Assembly (NCBI GenBank): GCA_945921355.1
Contig: CAMEKM010000001.1
Location: 49,853-113,852 of the forward strand
Source: an uncultured Bacteroidales bacterium
GTDB lineage: Bacteria; Bacteroidota; Bacteroidia; Bacteroidales; Paludibacteraceae
DNA length: 64,000 nucleotides
Direction: 5' to 3'
The translations under genes and the position numbers were made by a program. Positions 35,917 through 44,301 of the stretch are shown here, one piece after another. A model generated the notes under the pieces. That model did no database searches and was not told the origin of the DNA. It saw only the letters and a program-made list of their open reading frames with translations. How positions within the stretch are numbered: the first letter of the stretch is position 1; the number at the start of each line of letters is the position of its first letter.

Positions 35917-37408
35917 CGAAATTACAGTCACCTTCTCGATAGTTTTCATAGAAATTGATACTAGATACAATATTTTCAAAGCACGAAATAAGTAAATCAT
36001 ATAATTCAGGTGCATTGTCGTAGAATATAATCCGAACATGTTTCGTCCATCCTACACTTGCTATCAATGTGTACCGATACGGGCAAATTCTACGATTATC
36101 GCACTCCCGAAATCGAAGTACATAAATTGTTCCGTCATTACGATTTAAAGCTTGAGATGCTTCTGCTACAACATCTCTTGTGTAAGCAATTTCATCATGA
36201 ACATCTCTAGTCACATGCACAAAATCAACGCTGAAAGATGTGAGCGTGGCAATTGTGTCCTTGAAATAGAGCTGCATGACTTTTGTAGGAATGTATGCTC
36301 TATGGGGATTGTAATCTGTATTTTCCGGAAGGATGAGTCTTGGCACATGCATCATATATGTTGTAAGAATATCTACAACATTAGTCAACTCCTTGTCTGT
36401 TTGAAAATAAGGACTATTTTTTAATTTCAGATTTTTCTTTATCGCTTCAAACATATCATTGGGAGAGAAGTTTCTTTCCATGAGATATAAATCATTCCAA
36501 TACATGTAGAAAGGTTTATTGATTGACTGCCATTCATCTTCTAAAAGCTCACGTTTCAATTCGTGCTCCAGGACTGCACGCAACCGTTCTTCCGTGAATG
36601 CGTCGTCATCGAAAGGATTGAACGGATGCCGCTTGGAAGGCTTAAAATACTTTGCATTTTGATAACCGTGTTCCAAGGTATTCCAAGTTGCGCAATGCAG
36701 ACCTCCACCAAGACGCGTTAGCGACTGCGTGTATTTAATAGGATAAACCTCACAGTCAGGGAATGCCTCCTGAATGCGCTTGACTGCTGGCGCGTCAGAC
36801 GGTTTACCGAGTTGCGCCATGAAGATCTTATTCCCAACGCGGAGGAAATTGAGGTATTCCCAACTAAGGTCTGTAATGAGCGAACCATCGTCAGCTATTG
36901 CCATCATCCCGTCCACATGGCCATAGATGTCAGACTTGTCCCAATGCACTATCTTAATGGAGCGTGCATTGAGTGCTTTCTTTAGGTTCGCGATAAGCAA
37001 GTTACGAGGATAATTGGGGTTCTCCAAGAAGATCTTATCGGTCATATAGACATTACCACTCTTATCCGTGAGCACATTACCTCCGTCAAGAACGATATCC
37101 TCATACCGGAAAGGAGTTATCTCCAAATCGTCCCAGATAGGCACCATGTCTGGTTTGTACTTCTCGTAACAAGGTGCGCGCAGGTAGTCCGGGTCGTAGC
37201 GGAATTGTGCAATGTCGCCTTTTCCATCAACCGTGATGGGCATATAGTCGCGTACCCATAGACGAGACTTTTTGCTAGTGTACGGTAACTCACAATACTT
37301 AACATTAGCTGCCCTAAATGCTGCAATAAGGCTCTTGAACAAACGAGGAAAATGATACCGAATAGCCATCGGTATAAATACGAAATCAGTTTGCGAATCG
37401 TGTAACAT
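35870..37408 (-). CDS. agmatine deiminase-family protein with long C-terminal extension
   Basis: 512 aa. The first ~265 residues are a compact peptidylarginine-deiminase-like fold: WVRDYMP, VLDGGN, YGHVDGMM and the catalytic Cys239 in GGGLHCATWN. These enzymes convert agmatine to N-carbamoylputrescine; related ones act on peptidyl-arginine. Typical agmatine deiminases are about 340-370 aa with the Cys near the C-terminus. Here about 250 more residues follow, which I do not recognise: hydrophilic at first (KRHPFNPFDDDAFTEE), then mixed alpha/beta. No signal peptide, so cytosolic. Substrate and the role of the extension are open. A degenerate promoter (GACCTTTG, 37456-37463) lies upstream. Confidence 0.8.
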   Translation of the reverse strand: MLHDSQTDFVFIPMAIRYHFPRLFKSLIAAFRAANVKYCELPYTSKKSRLWVRDYMPITVDGKGDIAQFRYDPDYLRAPCYEKYKPDMVPIWDDLEITPFRYEDIVLDGGNVLTDKSGNVYMTDKIFLENPNYPRNLLIANLKKALNARSIKIVHWDKSDIYGHVDGMMAIADDGSLITDLSWEYLNFLRVGNKIFMAQLGKPSDAPAVKRIQEAFPDCEVYPIKYTQSLTRLGGGLHCATWNTLEHGYQNAKYFKPSKRHPFNPFDDDAFTEERLRAVLEHELKRELLEDEWQSINKPFYMYWNDLYLMERNFSPNDMFEAIKKNLKLKNSPYFQTDKELTNVVDILTTYMMHVPRLILPENTDYNPHRAYIPTKVMQLYFKDTIATLTSFSVDFVHVTRDVHDEIAYTRDVVAEASQALNRNDGTIYVLRFRECDNRRICPYRYTLIASVGWTKHVRIIFYDNAPELYDLLISCFENIVSSINFYENYREGDCNFDEKPNSEGDASDLPF

Positions 37409-37534
37409 AATCTTTGCATTTATAAAGTTAATAATTAGTTATTTAGCTTTTGGCGCAAAGGTCAACTTTTTTTCGCAAACTTCCAAAAATATTCTGTGAA
37501 AAATTGTTAAAAGTTTTAAAGAAGATATTAACAA

Positions 37535-37558
37535 TAAAAAAAGAGGACTATGTCCTCT
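37535..37558 (-). terminator. terminator after the 199-aa gene
   Basis: Perfect stem AGAGGAC / GTCCTCT with a 3-nt loop, followed on the minus strand by TTTTTTT. Confidence 0.9.
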
Positions 37559-37562
37559 AATT

Positions 37563-38162
37563 TTATAAATAATATTTATTCTTTCTCTCTTTAATATGTT
37601 TTTCCTTGAATTGAAAGTCGGTAATCGTCATTTCTATAGGATTATTTATGCCTTTTCTTACAAAACGATATTTTTTATTCCAATACAAATCCAATTCATT
37701 ACTTTTTTTTATACCTTTTCGTTCTGTGGATGGTAAAGAAATATATTCCTTTTTATCTGCATCTATCAATTTGCATTTTATTTTTTTTGCTGTATTAAGT
37801 ACTTCGTTCTTGCAGACCAAAGGACCACCCCAGAATGTATTATCTTCAACTCTCTCTATAGCACGAATTAATATTCCACCAAAGAAACCTTCATAAAATG
37901 AACTCTCAAAGCAGATATCAAATCCGCTATAGTGATAAAACAAATCTCCTGCCTTTTTCTTATCTCGCTTATATACATGCTCATCTGCATGCAAATCTTT
38001 ATGATAGATATAGAATTCTATCTCTACCGGACGATATTTATATGTACCATTATAGATATAGAACTCATTCATTAATACCCTTGCTATCCTTTCTAACTCA
38101 TTTTCTATATTATGAGTTGAAAGAATGCGAGGAATATTTAATAATGATTGCAGATGATTCAT
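37563..38162 (-). CDS. conserved-looking hypothetical protein, AT-rich gene
   Basis: 199 aa, basic and lysine-rich, no signal peptide or membrane segment. The middle (GFDICFESSFYEGFFGGILIRAIE ... WGGPLVCKNEVL, in short) has some resemblance to 3-methyladenine DNA glycosylase-like domains, but I cannot confirm that. The gene is clearly more AT-rich than transketolase upstream, suggesting transfer. It ends with a strong terminator. No promoter is seen, so it may be read from transketolase. Confidence 0.65.
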   Translation of the reverse strand: MNHLQSLLNIPRILSTHNIENELERIARVLMNEFYIYNGTYKYRPVEIEFYIYHKDLHADEHVYKRDKKKAGDLFYHYSGFDICFESSFYEGFFGGILIRAIERVEDNTFWGGPLVCKNEVLNTAKKIKCKLIDADKKEYISLPSTERKGIKKSNELDLYWNKKYRFVRKGINNPIEMTITDFQFKEKHIKERKNKYYL

Positions 38163-38292
38163 GTTTGTCTTTTTCTCATTTTCTCCTTTCCCTGAGTGCT
38201 CGGAAAAGGAGGGTGTCGTTATTAATCTTTTTAATCTCTTATCTCGCTACACGCGGATTTTTAATAGGCAGTTTTAATCCGTGATAGGCCTA

Positions 38293-40302
38293 TTACAGCA
38301 GCTTCTTGACTTGGTCGCAGACGTTCTGAGCGGTGAAGCCGAGTTTCTCGTCGAGCACTTTGTATGGTGCGGAGAAACCGAAGGAGTTCAATCCCCAGAT
38401 AGCGCCGTTTTCGCCGACGAGACCTTCGAGGGTGCATGGCAGACCTGCGGTCATACCGAAACGCTTGATGCCCTTCGGGAGGACGGAGTCTTGGTATTCT
38501 TGGGACTGCTCGCGGAAGAGACCTTCGCTCGGTACGCTGACAATCTGCAAGCGGATACCTTCAGCGCGGAGCAGTTCTGCGCCGGCAAGAAGAGTTGAAA
38601 CCTCCGAACCGGAAGCCAAGAGGACTACTTGGGGGTTTTCGTCTTGGCTCACGATATACGCACCTTTGCGGAAGCCTTCGAGGTTGACGTTAGGCACCGG
38701 AGCGATGTCCTGACGGCTGAGGATGAGGGCTGTCGGCGTAGCGGTGTTCTCGATAGCGCAACGCCATGCGAGGGTGGTCTCCTCGGCATCCGCCGGACGG
38801 AGAACGAGCATGGACGGTTTGCCGCTGTGGTTATGCAGTTTCTCCATGAGACGGATCTGCGCTTCTTGCTCTACGGGTTCGTGGGTCGGTCCGTCTTCGC
38901 CGACACGGAAGGCGTCGTGGCTCCAAATGAATTTAACAGGCAGTTCCATGAGCGCCGCCAGGCGGACAGCGGGTTTCATATAATCGCTGAAGACGAAGAA
39001 CGTGCCGCAGGCAGGGATGATTCCTCCGTGGAGTGCCATACCGATGCAGACACAAGCCATGGTGAGTTCGCTAACACCTGCTTGCAGGAACTGTCCGCTG
39101 AAATCGCCCTTCTTAAGGGCATGGGTCTTCTTGAGGAAGCCGTCTGTCTTGTCGGAGTTGGAGAGGTCGGCGGAGGAAACAATCATATTGCCCACGTTCT
39201 CCGCGAGGAAAGAGAGCACTGCGCCGCTTGCGTTGCGTGTAGCGGCTCCGGCTTTCTGCTGGATAAGGCTCCAGTCCACGCAAGGTGCTTCGCCACTCAT
39301 GAAGGTCTCATACTCGTTGGCAGAGAGCGGATTCGCCTGTTTCCACTCGTAGTACGCCTCGTATTTCTTATTGCACAACTCGCGCAACTCGGCTGCGCGA
39401 TCGTCATACAGTTTCTTCACTTCCGGGAAGATCTGGAACGGGTCCTCGGGATTGCCACCGAGGTGCTCGATGGTCTTCTCGAAGGACGCACCGGCCTTGC
39501 TGAGCGGGGCTCCGTGGGTGGAGCATTTGCCTTCCCAATTCTCGCCTTCGGCGGTCACGCAGCCCTTACCCATAGAGGTATGACCGATAATGAGCGATGG
39601 ACGATTCTTCTCTGCTTGTGCATTGAGGATAGCTTGGCGGATAGCCGATGGGTCATGACCATCAATATCTTGTACATACCAACCCCATGCCTCGTATTTC
39701 ATGGCTACATTTTCGGAGGAAACCTCATCACAGAGCGTGGAGAGTTGAATCTCGTTGGAGTCGTAGTACATGATAAGGTTATTCAACCCCAAGTGACCTG
39801 CTATACGGCCTGCGCCTTGGCTGATCTCCTCTTGGATGCCACCGTCAGAGATGAAAGCATATATAGTTGGGTTGTGGATCTCGCCGTAACGCGCATTGAA
39901 CCATTTAGCTGCGATAGCCGCACCAACTGCAAAGGTATGACCTTGACCAAGAGGACCAGAGGTATTTTCGATGCCGCGCTCTACATTGCGCTCTGGGTGA
40001 CCAGGAGTGACACTGCCCCATTGACGGAGCTGCTGGAGTTCGTCCATGGAGAAGTGACCTGTCAGGCAGAGTTGTGCATATAGCATAGGTGCCATGTGAC
40101 CAGGGTCAAGGAAGAAGCGGTCACGCGCCTCCCAACATGGGTTTTCTGGGTCATGGATAAGAAACTCGGAGTAGAGCACTTGAACGAAGTCTGCTCCACT
40201 CATTGAGCCACCTGGGTGTCCACTCTTGGCCTTCTCGACCATTGCTGCGGCAAGGATACGGATGTTATCTGCTGCTTTTGTCATTAGTTGATTTGAATTC
40301 AT
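38293..40302 (-). CDS. tkt: transketolase
   Basis: 669 aa. Moves two-carbon units between sugar phosphates in the pentose phosphate pathway, using thiamine diphosphate. The N-terminal TPP-binding part (GHPGGSMSGAD, SDGGIQEEISQ, YYDSNEIQLS) and the C-terminal pyrimidine-binding half (HDAFRVGEDGPTHEPVEQ) are complete. Length is typical. Composition changes inside the gene: the C-terminal two thirds (38293 to about 39550) uses mostly G/C-ending codons and is visibly richer in G+C than the N-terminal third. A long antisense ORF over the GC-rich part is a by-product. Confidence 0.97.
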   Translation of the reverse strand: MNSNQLMTKAADNIRILAAAMVEKAKSGHPGGSMSGADFVQVLYSEFLIHDPENPCWEARDRFFLDPGHMAPMLYAQLCLTGHFSMDELQQLRQWGSVTPGHPERNVERGIENTSGPLGQGHTFAVGAAIAAKWFNARYGEIHNPTIYAFISDGGIQEEISQGAGRIAGHLGLNNLIMYYDSNEIQLSTLCDEVSSENVAMKYEAWGWYVQDIDGHDPSAIRQAILNAQAEKNRPSLIIGHTSMGKGCVTAEGENWEGKCSTHGAPLSKAGASFEKTIEHLGGNPEDPFQIFPEVKKLYDDRAAELRELCNKKYEAYYEWKQANPLSANEYETFMSGEAPCVDWSLIQQKAGAATRNASGAVLSFLAENVGNMIVSSADLSNSDKTDGFLKKTHALKKGDFSGQFLQAGVSELTMACVCIGMALHGGIIPACGTFFVFSDYMKPAVRLAALMELPVKFIWSHDAFRVGEDGPTHEPVEQEAQIRLMEKLHNHSGKPSMLVLRPADAEETTLAWRCAIENTATPTALILSRQDIAPVPNVNLEGFRKGAYIVSQDENPQVVLLASGSEVSTLLAGAELLRAEGIRLQIVSVPSEGLFREQSQEYQDSVLPKGIKRFGMTAGLPCTLEGLVGENGAIWGLNSFGFSAPYKVLDEKLGFTAQNVCDQVKKLL

Positions 40303-40320
40303 GATTGTATCGTGTTATAT

Positions 40321-40370
40321 TGTTTAGCGTTGTTTAGTATTGTGTAGCAGTTGTGTAGTATGGTGTAGTG
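40321..40370. repeat. about five 10-11-bp tandem units (TGTTTAG/TGTGTAG)
   Basis: TGTTTAG or TGTGTAG occurs at 40321, 40331, 40341, 40352 and (GGTGTAG) 40362. It fills the gap between the DUF6048 gene and transketolase. Confidence 0.65.
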
Positions 40371-40373
40371 TGG

Positions 40374-41018
40374 TTAAAATTTATATGCGAGGTAGTAATT
40401 GAATCCCCAATTAAAATCCTTGCGGAAACCTAAACCAGGAATATAGTATGGCATGACCTCTCCTTCTTTGGCATTGCGGGTGAATAGGAGTTTCATACGA
40501 ACGTACCATCCCATTTGAAATCCTTTATACACTTGTACTTGGCAGCCAGCTACAATCTCTCCCCAACAATCAAATCGCTGTTGGTCGTAGAAGTTAATTC
40601 TTTGCTCTCCCCAATAATCGCTATACAACTTGACATTTGTAAGGTCGTAGTTTTGGTATGCCCCACCAAATCGCAAACCAACTAGCATATTATTCTCAGA
40701 TGCACCTTTCTTGACAACAGCCAAGTCCATTCCAATTCGTCCAAAACCACCTTTCCCTTTGTGCATTCCACCATCTGCACCACGCTCCGCCATGGCATAT
40801 CCTGCTTCAATGGTGGGGTAGAAGCGTTTAGCAAGGCGCACATTGATGGCTGCTTCATAACTTTGTATCTTTCCTGCTGAACGCGCCAACTCAAAAACAG
40901 AGTTTCCAACATCCAACTTCACGCTCATGCCCTGATATACAGCGGTGTCTGCATACTCGCGTGCGCTCGCGCATAATGCGAAACAGCAGAGGGATACTAT
41001 GAGCAACAGTCTATTCAT
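40374..41018 (-). CDS. DUF6048-like outer-membrane protein
   Basis: 214 aa from MNRLLLIVSLCCFALCASA (41018); the frame extends to 41135, but the internal ATG overlaps the preceding stop (8 bp) and gives the signal peptide. Repeated amphipathic strands with Gly and aromatic residues, ending NYYLAYKF, indicate a small outer-membrane beta-barrel. It pairs with the DUF6452-like lipoprotein upstream, as usual in Bacteroidales. Function unknown. Confidence 0.8.
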   Translation of the reverse strand: MNRLLLIVSLCCFALCASAREYADTAVYQGMSVKLDVGNSVFELARSAGKIQSYEAAINVRLAKRFYPTIEAGYAMAERGADGGMHKGKGGFGRIGMDLAVVKKGASENNMLVGLRFGGAYQNYDLTNVKLYSDYWGEQRINFYDQQRFDCWGEIVAGCQVQVYKGFQMGWYVRMKLLFTRNAKEGEVMPYYIPGLGFRKDFNWGFNYYLAYKF

Positions 41019-41535
41019 GCAGGTAGATACAAAGATTGTCTTGTGCAACGGATTCAACACTCGCGTTGATAATACGTACGCTGTCCACGCGTGGATCGCT
41101 TGACCATGCCGCAGTAATGGTGTGATACACCGCACAACCGCAAGCCATACTGATGAACTGCTGACGAGGGGTATGCTGGATATAGAGTGTATCTATTTGA
41201 TTGTGATAACGCATCAGATAGGCGGTTAGATTGGTGTCGGGGCGCAACTCCAGTCCCATGACTTTGACACCTTTGCCTTGCATGCCTATGTCGCTACCAA
41301 TGCCTACCACGGTTACGCTATCCCATTGAGCGTAGTATGCGGTATCGCCAGCCGAAGTGATGGAATCTGCCGATAGGGTGATTTGTACTGCTGATCCTAA
41401 CTCTTGGTGGCATGCTGTGTCTGGTTCACAAGCTGCAAAAAGGGAGCAAAGAATAAGGAATAAAGAGCAAAGACGAATATGTTTCGTCTGTCTTAATAAG
41501 AAGTGATATGTCTTGATTCTTTGCGCTTGGTTCAT
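41011..41535 (-). CDS. DUF6452-like lipoprotein
   Basis: 174 aa. Signal peptide with lipobox LFAAC (Cys 36); mature part begins EPDTACHQ and contains a conserved Cys pair (ACGCAVYH). It is coupled to the DUF6048-like gene by an 8-bp overlap. The DNA of the signal peptide (41435-41475) is low-complexity, with repeated GCAAAGAATAAGGAATAAAGAG-like units, resembling intergenic repeats. Function unknown; envelope-located. Confidence 0.78.
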   Translation of the reverse strand: MNQAQRIKTYHFLLRQTKHIRLCSLFLILCSLFAACEPDTACHQELGSAVQITLSADSITSAGDTAYYAQWDSVTVVGIGSDIGMQGKGVKVMGLELRPDTNLTAYLMRYHNQIDTLYIQHTPRQQFISMACGCAVYHTITAAWSSDPRVDSVRIINASVESVAQDNLCIYLHE

Positions 41536-41538
41536 GAC

Positions 41539-42051
41539 TCACAATAATGTCTTCGCCTCGTTTTTGAGTGCTTGTAGTGCAATTTCATTGGGCGTATCGC
41601 CATTGGTACGGTAGGCTGTGATTAGTGTTTTAGCATAGTCCAACGCACTACTTCCATCTGGCATTTGTTGTGCGATACTATTCACAAAAGCCACTGTCTG
41701 TTGCTTGGCGTTGTCAATCAAACCCCACACTTCGTCACTAACATAAATCTGTTGGCTGAGGTTATGGTTATATTCTTGACGAATAGTATGTATCAAATGT
41801 GCTTGCACTTGCAGAGGTGTCATTTCTGCCAAATTGAGGTCAATGAGCATATGCTCTGGTGTAGTACGCTCTAGCAGCAAAGACAAGCGCTCGTATGCGC
41901 GCACTCGAATCGGAGAAATCTCTTTTTGTGACAGTCTTTTCAATTCCCAAAGACGCTTTTCTTCCTCGTTTTTATAAAACTGATGCATCACAAACCATGT
42001 CGCAAGAAGCACGCAAAGGGCAGGAATGCAATATCTCAAAATCTCTACCAT
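41539..42051 (-). CDS. hypothetical membrane-anchored protein
   Basis: 170 aa. One N-terminal membrane helix (LRYCIPALCVLLATWFVMHQF), then a long helical soluble region. Conserved-looking in Bacteroidales, no known function. It is the first gene of the run leading to DUF6452, DUF6048 and transketolase (3-bp gap to the next gene), with a good promoter. Confidence 0.8.
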   Translation of the reverse strand: MVEILRYCIPALCVLLATWFVMHQFYKNEEEKRLWELKRLSQKEISPIRVRAYERLSLLLERTTPEHMLIDLNLAEMTPLQVQAHLIHTIRQEYNHNLSQQIYVSDEVWGLIDNAKQQTVAFVNSIAQQMPDGSSALDYAKTLITAYRTNGDTPNEIALQALKNEAKTLL

Positions 42052-42079
42052 AATCTTCGTAAATTACCAAATAACCGTG

Positions 42080-42110
42080 CAAAGTTACTGCTTTTTTTGC
42101 ATAAATGCAA
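42080..42110 (-). promoter_or_regulatory. promoter of the 170-aa gene operon
   Basis: Minus strand TTG, 20 bp, TAACTTTG (42080-42087), with the CATTTATGCAAAA extension. Confidence 0.8.
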
Positions 42111-42129
42111 GAAAAAGCGGTATTTTTGT

Positions 42130-43416
42130 TTATTTATCGCCTAAATGTATGCTAATCAGTATAGGGTCATGATCCGCATAGCGGAACATCGTTTTGTCAA
42201 GCCGACGCTTGTAACCACGCGAGTAGAAATAGTCGGCATTGAGGTGATAAGGGTGCACTGCCTTCACTTGTGTTGCCATTGTTGGAGATGCAAATGCGCG
42301 ATCCAAATAACCCGCCTCGCTGTGATACACATAGGAATACCCCGTTGAATCATATTGCATTAGTACATCTTCATAACCTGCTTGAATGAGGGTTTGGATA
42401 GGTTGCTCTTGAGTGTAGCAGTTGTAGTCACCTACGAGCAGGATATCCTTGTCGCCAAACAAATGCTCTTTCTCAATTTTATCCAACATCATCAATAGAC
42501 TATCCACATTCACCATTCTTTTGCTATTAGACGCATCGCCCGTGCCTCGCTTCGAACGGAGATGGTTGATGTTCAATACAAAACGCTCGCCACTCTTAAT
42601 CTCTTCAAATCCGCATGCCACCATGCGATAGTGGTAGTGGTTGTGCGGATTATGATAGCCATATTGCAGGTCACCATATGGGCGCACGCGGTCGGTGCGA
42701 TAGATATAGCCACAGGAGATGGTATCTCCATTGTTCCAACCTTGCGACACATATGCATAGCGCGCTTTTTTTACTCTCTCATTCATCGCACGCACCAACA
42801 TCTCTGCCGCACTATCGCCTTTCTGTATTTCGCAAATGGCGTAGATATCGGCATTGATGTGTGTGAGAGCCTTGCTGATTTTCTCTGTTTGAATAGCTTG
42901 TTGCTCTTTTGTAGTTTTACGATGTGCATAGCCCCCAAGGTCATAGAAGTAGTTTTGGATATTGGCTGCACATACTAGCAGCCCCTTTGGCATCTTGGGC
43001 TTTGGCTCGGGCTTGTTATTTTGGAACTTTGGCGTAGCACCTGTCACGAGTTTTCCTGGTGCAACCACACGAGCGGTCAGGTTCTTCAATACTGCCCCCG
43101 TGCGCACTTCATAGTTGCGGATATTGCATGTCAATCGGAGGATCTGTGCCCTATTTGCCTGTTTAATAGCCCAATACATCGTACTGTCGCCCTCTGCCAA
43201 ACCTATGGCGCGTTCCTCTGGAACGTATAGACGTTCAGGGGCAAGGATGAGCGAATCGTAGTAGTTGCCACATACATATAGCGGAGTGGTGATTTGCACC
43301 ATTTTTCCGATGTATTTATCCCAGCCTGTCTCTAATAATTCGGGCAGTTGTACTTTCTCTACAGCAAGCAGTGAGTTCGTCCAAAGGAAGATAAGTAATA
43401 AAAGAATTTTGCGCAT
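42130..43416 (-). CDS. secreted endonuclease/exonuclease/phosphatase-family protein
   Basis: 428 aa. Signal peptide (MRKILLLLIFLWTNSLLA), an N-terminal OB-like region (about 20-140), then an EEP domain: CEIQ, NHLRSKRG, GDYN and a final DHDPI. This is the plan of extracellular nucleases of the ExeM/NucH type. It probably degrades extracellular DNA for nutrients or biofilm control. It stands alone with its own promoter. Confidence 0.88.
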   Translation of the reverse strand: MRKILLLLIFLWTNSLLAVEKVQLPELLETGWDKYIGKMVQITTPLYVCGNYYDSLILAPERLYVPEERAIGLAEGDSTMYWAIKQANRAQILRLTCNIRNYEVRTGAVLKNLTARVVAPGKLVTGATPKFQNNKPEPKPKMPKGLLVCAANIQNYFYDLGGYAHRKTTKEQQAIQTEKISKALTHINADIYAICEIQKGDSAAEMLVRAMNERVKKARYAYVSQGWNNGDTISCGYIYRTDRVRPYGDLQYGYHNPHNHYHYRMVACGFEEIKSGERFVLNINHLRSKRGTGDASNSKRMVNVDSLLMMLDKIEKEHLFGDKDILLVGDYNCYTQEQPIQTLIQAGYEDVLMQYDSTGYSYVYHSEAGYLDRAFASPTMATQVKAVHPYHLNADYFYSRGYKRRLDKTMFRYADHDPILISIHLGDK

Positions 43417-43442
43417 GAGAATCTGATTTTACAAATATGCCA

Positions 43443-43473
43443 CAAAAGTACTACTTTTCTGCGAGATATGCAA
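43443..43473 (-). promoter_or_regulatory. promoter of the secreted nuclease
   Basis: Minus strand TTG, 20 bp, TACTTTTG (43443-43450). Confidence 0.75.
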
Positions 43474-43535
43474 CAATTCGAACGAATTATTCTTAATTCT
43501 TAACTTGTATTTGTGTATATGCAAATCCATTAAAA

Positions 43536-43568
43536 GAAAGAAACGATAATGAAACACCTTCATTATCG
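43536..43568 (-). terminator. terminator of tmRNA
   Basis: Stem CGATAATGAA / TTCATTATCG with a 5-nt loop, followed on the minus strand by TTTCTTTCTTTT. Confidence 0.85.
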
Positions 43569-43575
43569 CCTCCAG

Positions 43576-43964
43576 TGGAGATAGCGGGATTCGAACCCGC
43601 GTCCAAACAAGGAACCAATATGCTTTCTACACGCTTATCTTGGCCTTAATTTTCGAGCAATGGCAAGACCCAAGCCACCAACCATTGCCTTATCTGCTTT
43701 TATCTCATTCTTGCATCGCAGCCTGCAACAACCAGTCCCGATATTTCCGCACCGCTTAACCCATTCAGCCTCTGGACGTTGGCTTGGAGCGATGTCTCGG
43801 TTCAGCACCTTGTGCCGAAACTATGCGAATCTACTATACTTCGATTACGCAGCGAGAGCTACAGTATTGTTGCCAGTTATAATGGCGAACCCGATTAACG
43901 AGCGGTGTTCATGCTCGGCGTGCTTACATACCTGTTCTACCTGCTGTCAAAACCAAATATCCCC
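43576..43964 (-). ncRNA. ssrA: transfer-messenger RNA (tmRNA)
   Basis: The 5' end GGGGATA pairs with 3' TATCTCC next to discriminator A; the T-arm CGCGGG TTCGAAT CCCGC is perfect and CCA is not encoded. The 5' part GGTTTTGACAGC is typical. The tag frame 43845-43874 encodes GNNTVALAA then TAA. It rescues stalled ribosomes and marks products for proteolysis. Own promoter and terminator are present. Confidence 0.95.
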
Positions 43965-43985
43965 TTATAAAACAGTTTGCGACTG

Positions 43986-44016
43986 CAAAAGTAATGCTTT
44001 TTTGTGACTTACGCAA
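43986..44016 (-). promoter_or_regulatory. promoter of tmRNA
   Basis: Minus strand TTG, 20 bp, TACTTTTG (43986-43993), about 20 bp before the tmRNA 5' end. Confidence 0.8.
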
Positions 44017-44236
44017 GAATTTGGCGTAAAAACACCCGTTTATCGTTATTTTTCTTCACTTTTTCGCCTTGATATGCCTTTTTTTTACCACTTTCGGCGA
44101 AGCAGACCTTGCTTGAACAAGGATATATAATGGATACAAGATTCATAGAAGCGCATTCTCATCGTTGCAATCTTCGCACGAAGAAAACTTTTCTCCAAAT
44201 GCCAATAATCCGAATACTGCAATTTTTGCCTAACAT
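44017..44236. other. intergenic, nothing recognised
   Basis: AT-rich sequence between the tmRNA and YfhO promoters. Only short ORFs without support; no repeat family seen. Confidence 0.4.
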
Positions 44237-44267
44237 TTGCATATGTCAAAAAAAAAGAGTAATTTTG
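44237..44267 (+). promoter_or_regulatory. promoter of the YfhO gene
   Basis: TTG (44237-44239), 20 bp, TAATTTTG (44260-44267); the spacer starts CATATGTCAAAA. Confidence 0.8.
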
Positions 44268-44301
44268 CACGCAAAATTGCTAAAACGAAAATAATACGAA
44301 C

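Noticed and set aside
38629..40083. 484-codon ORF antisense to transketolase
   Set aside because: The long opening reflects the G/C-ending codons of the tkt C-terminal part; the product has no recognisable motif.
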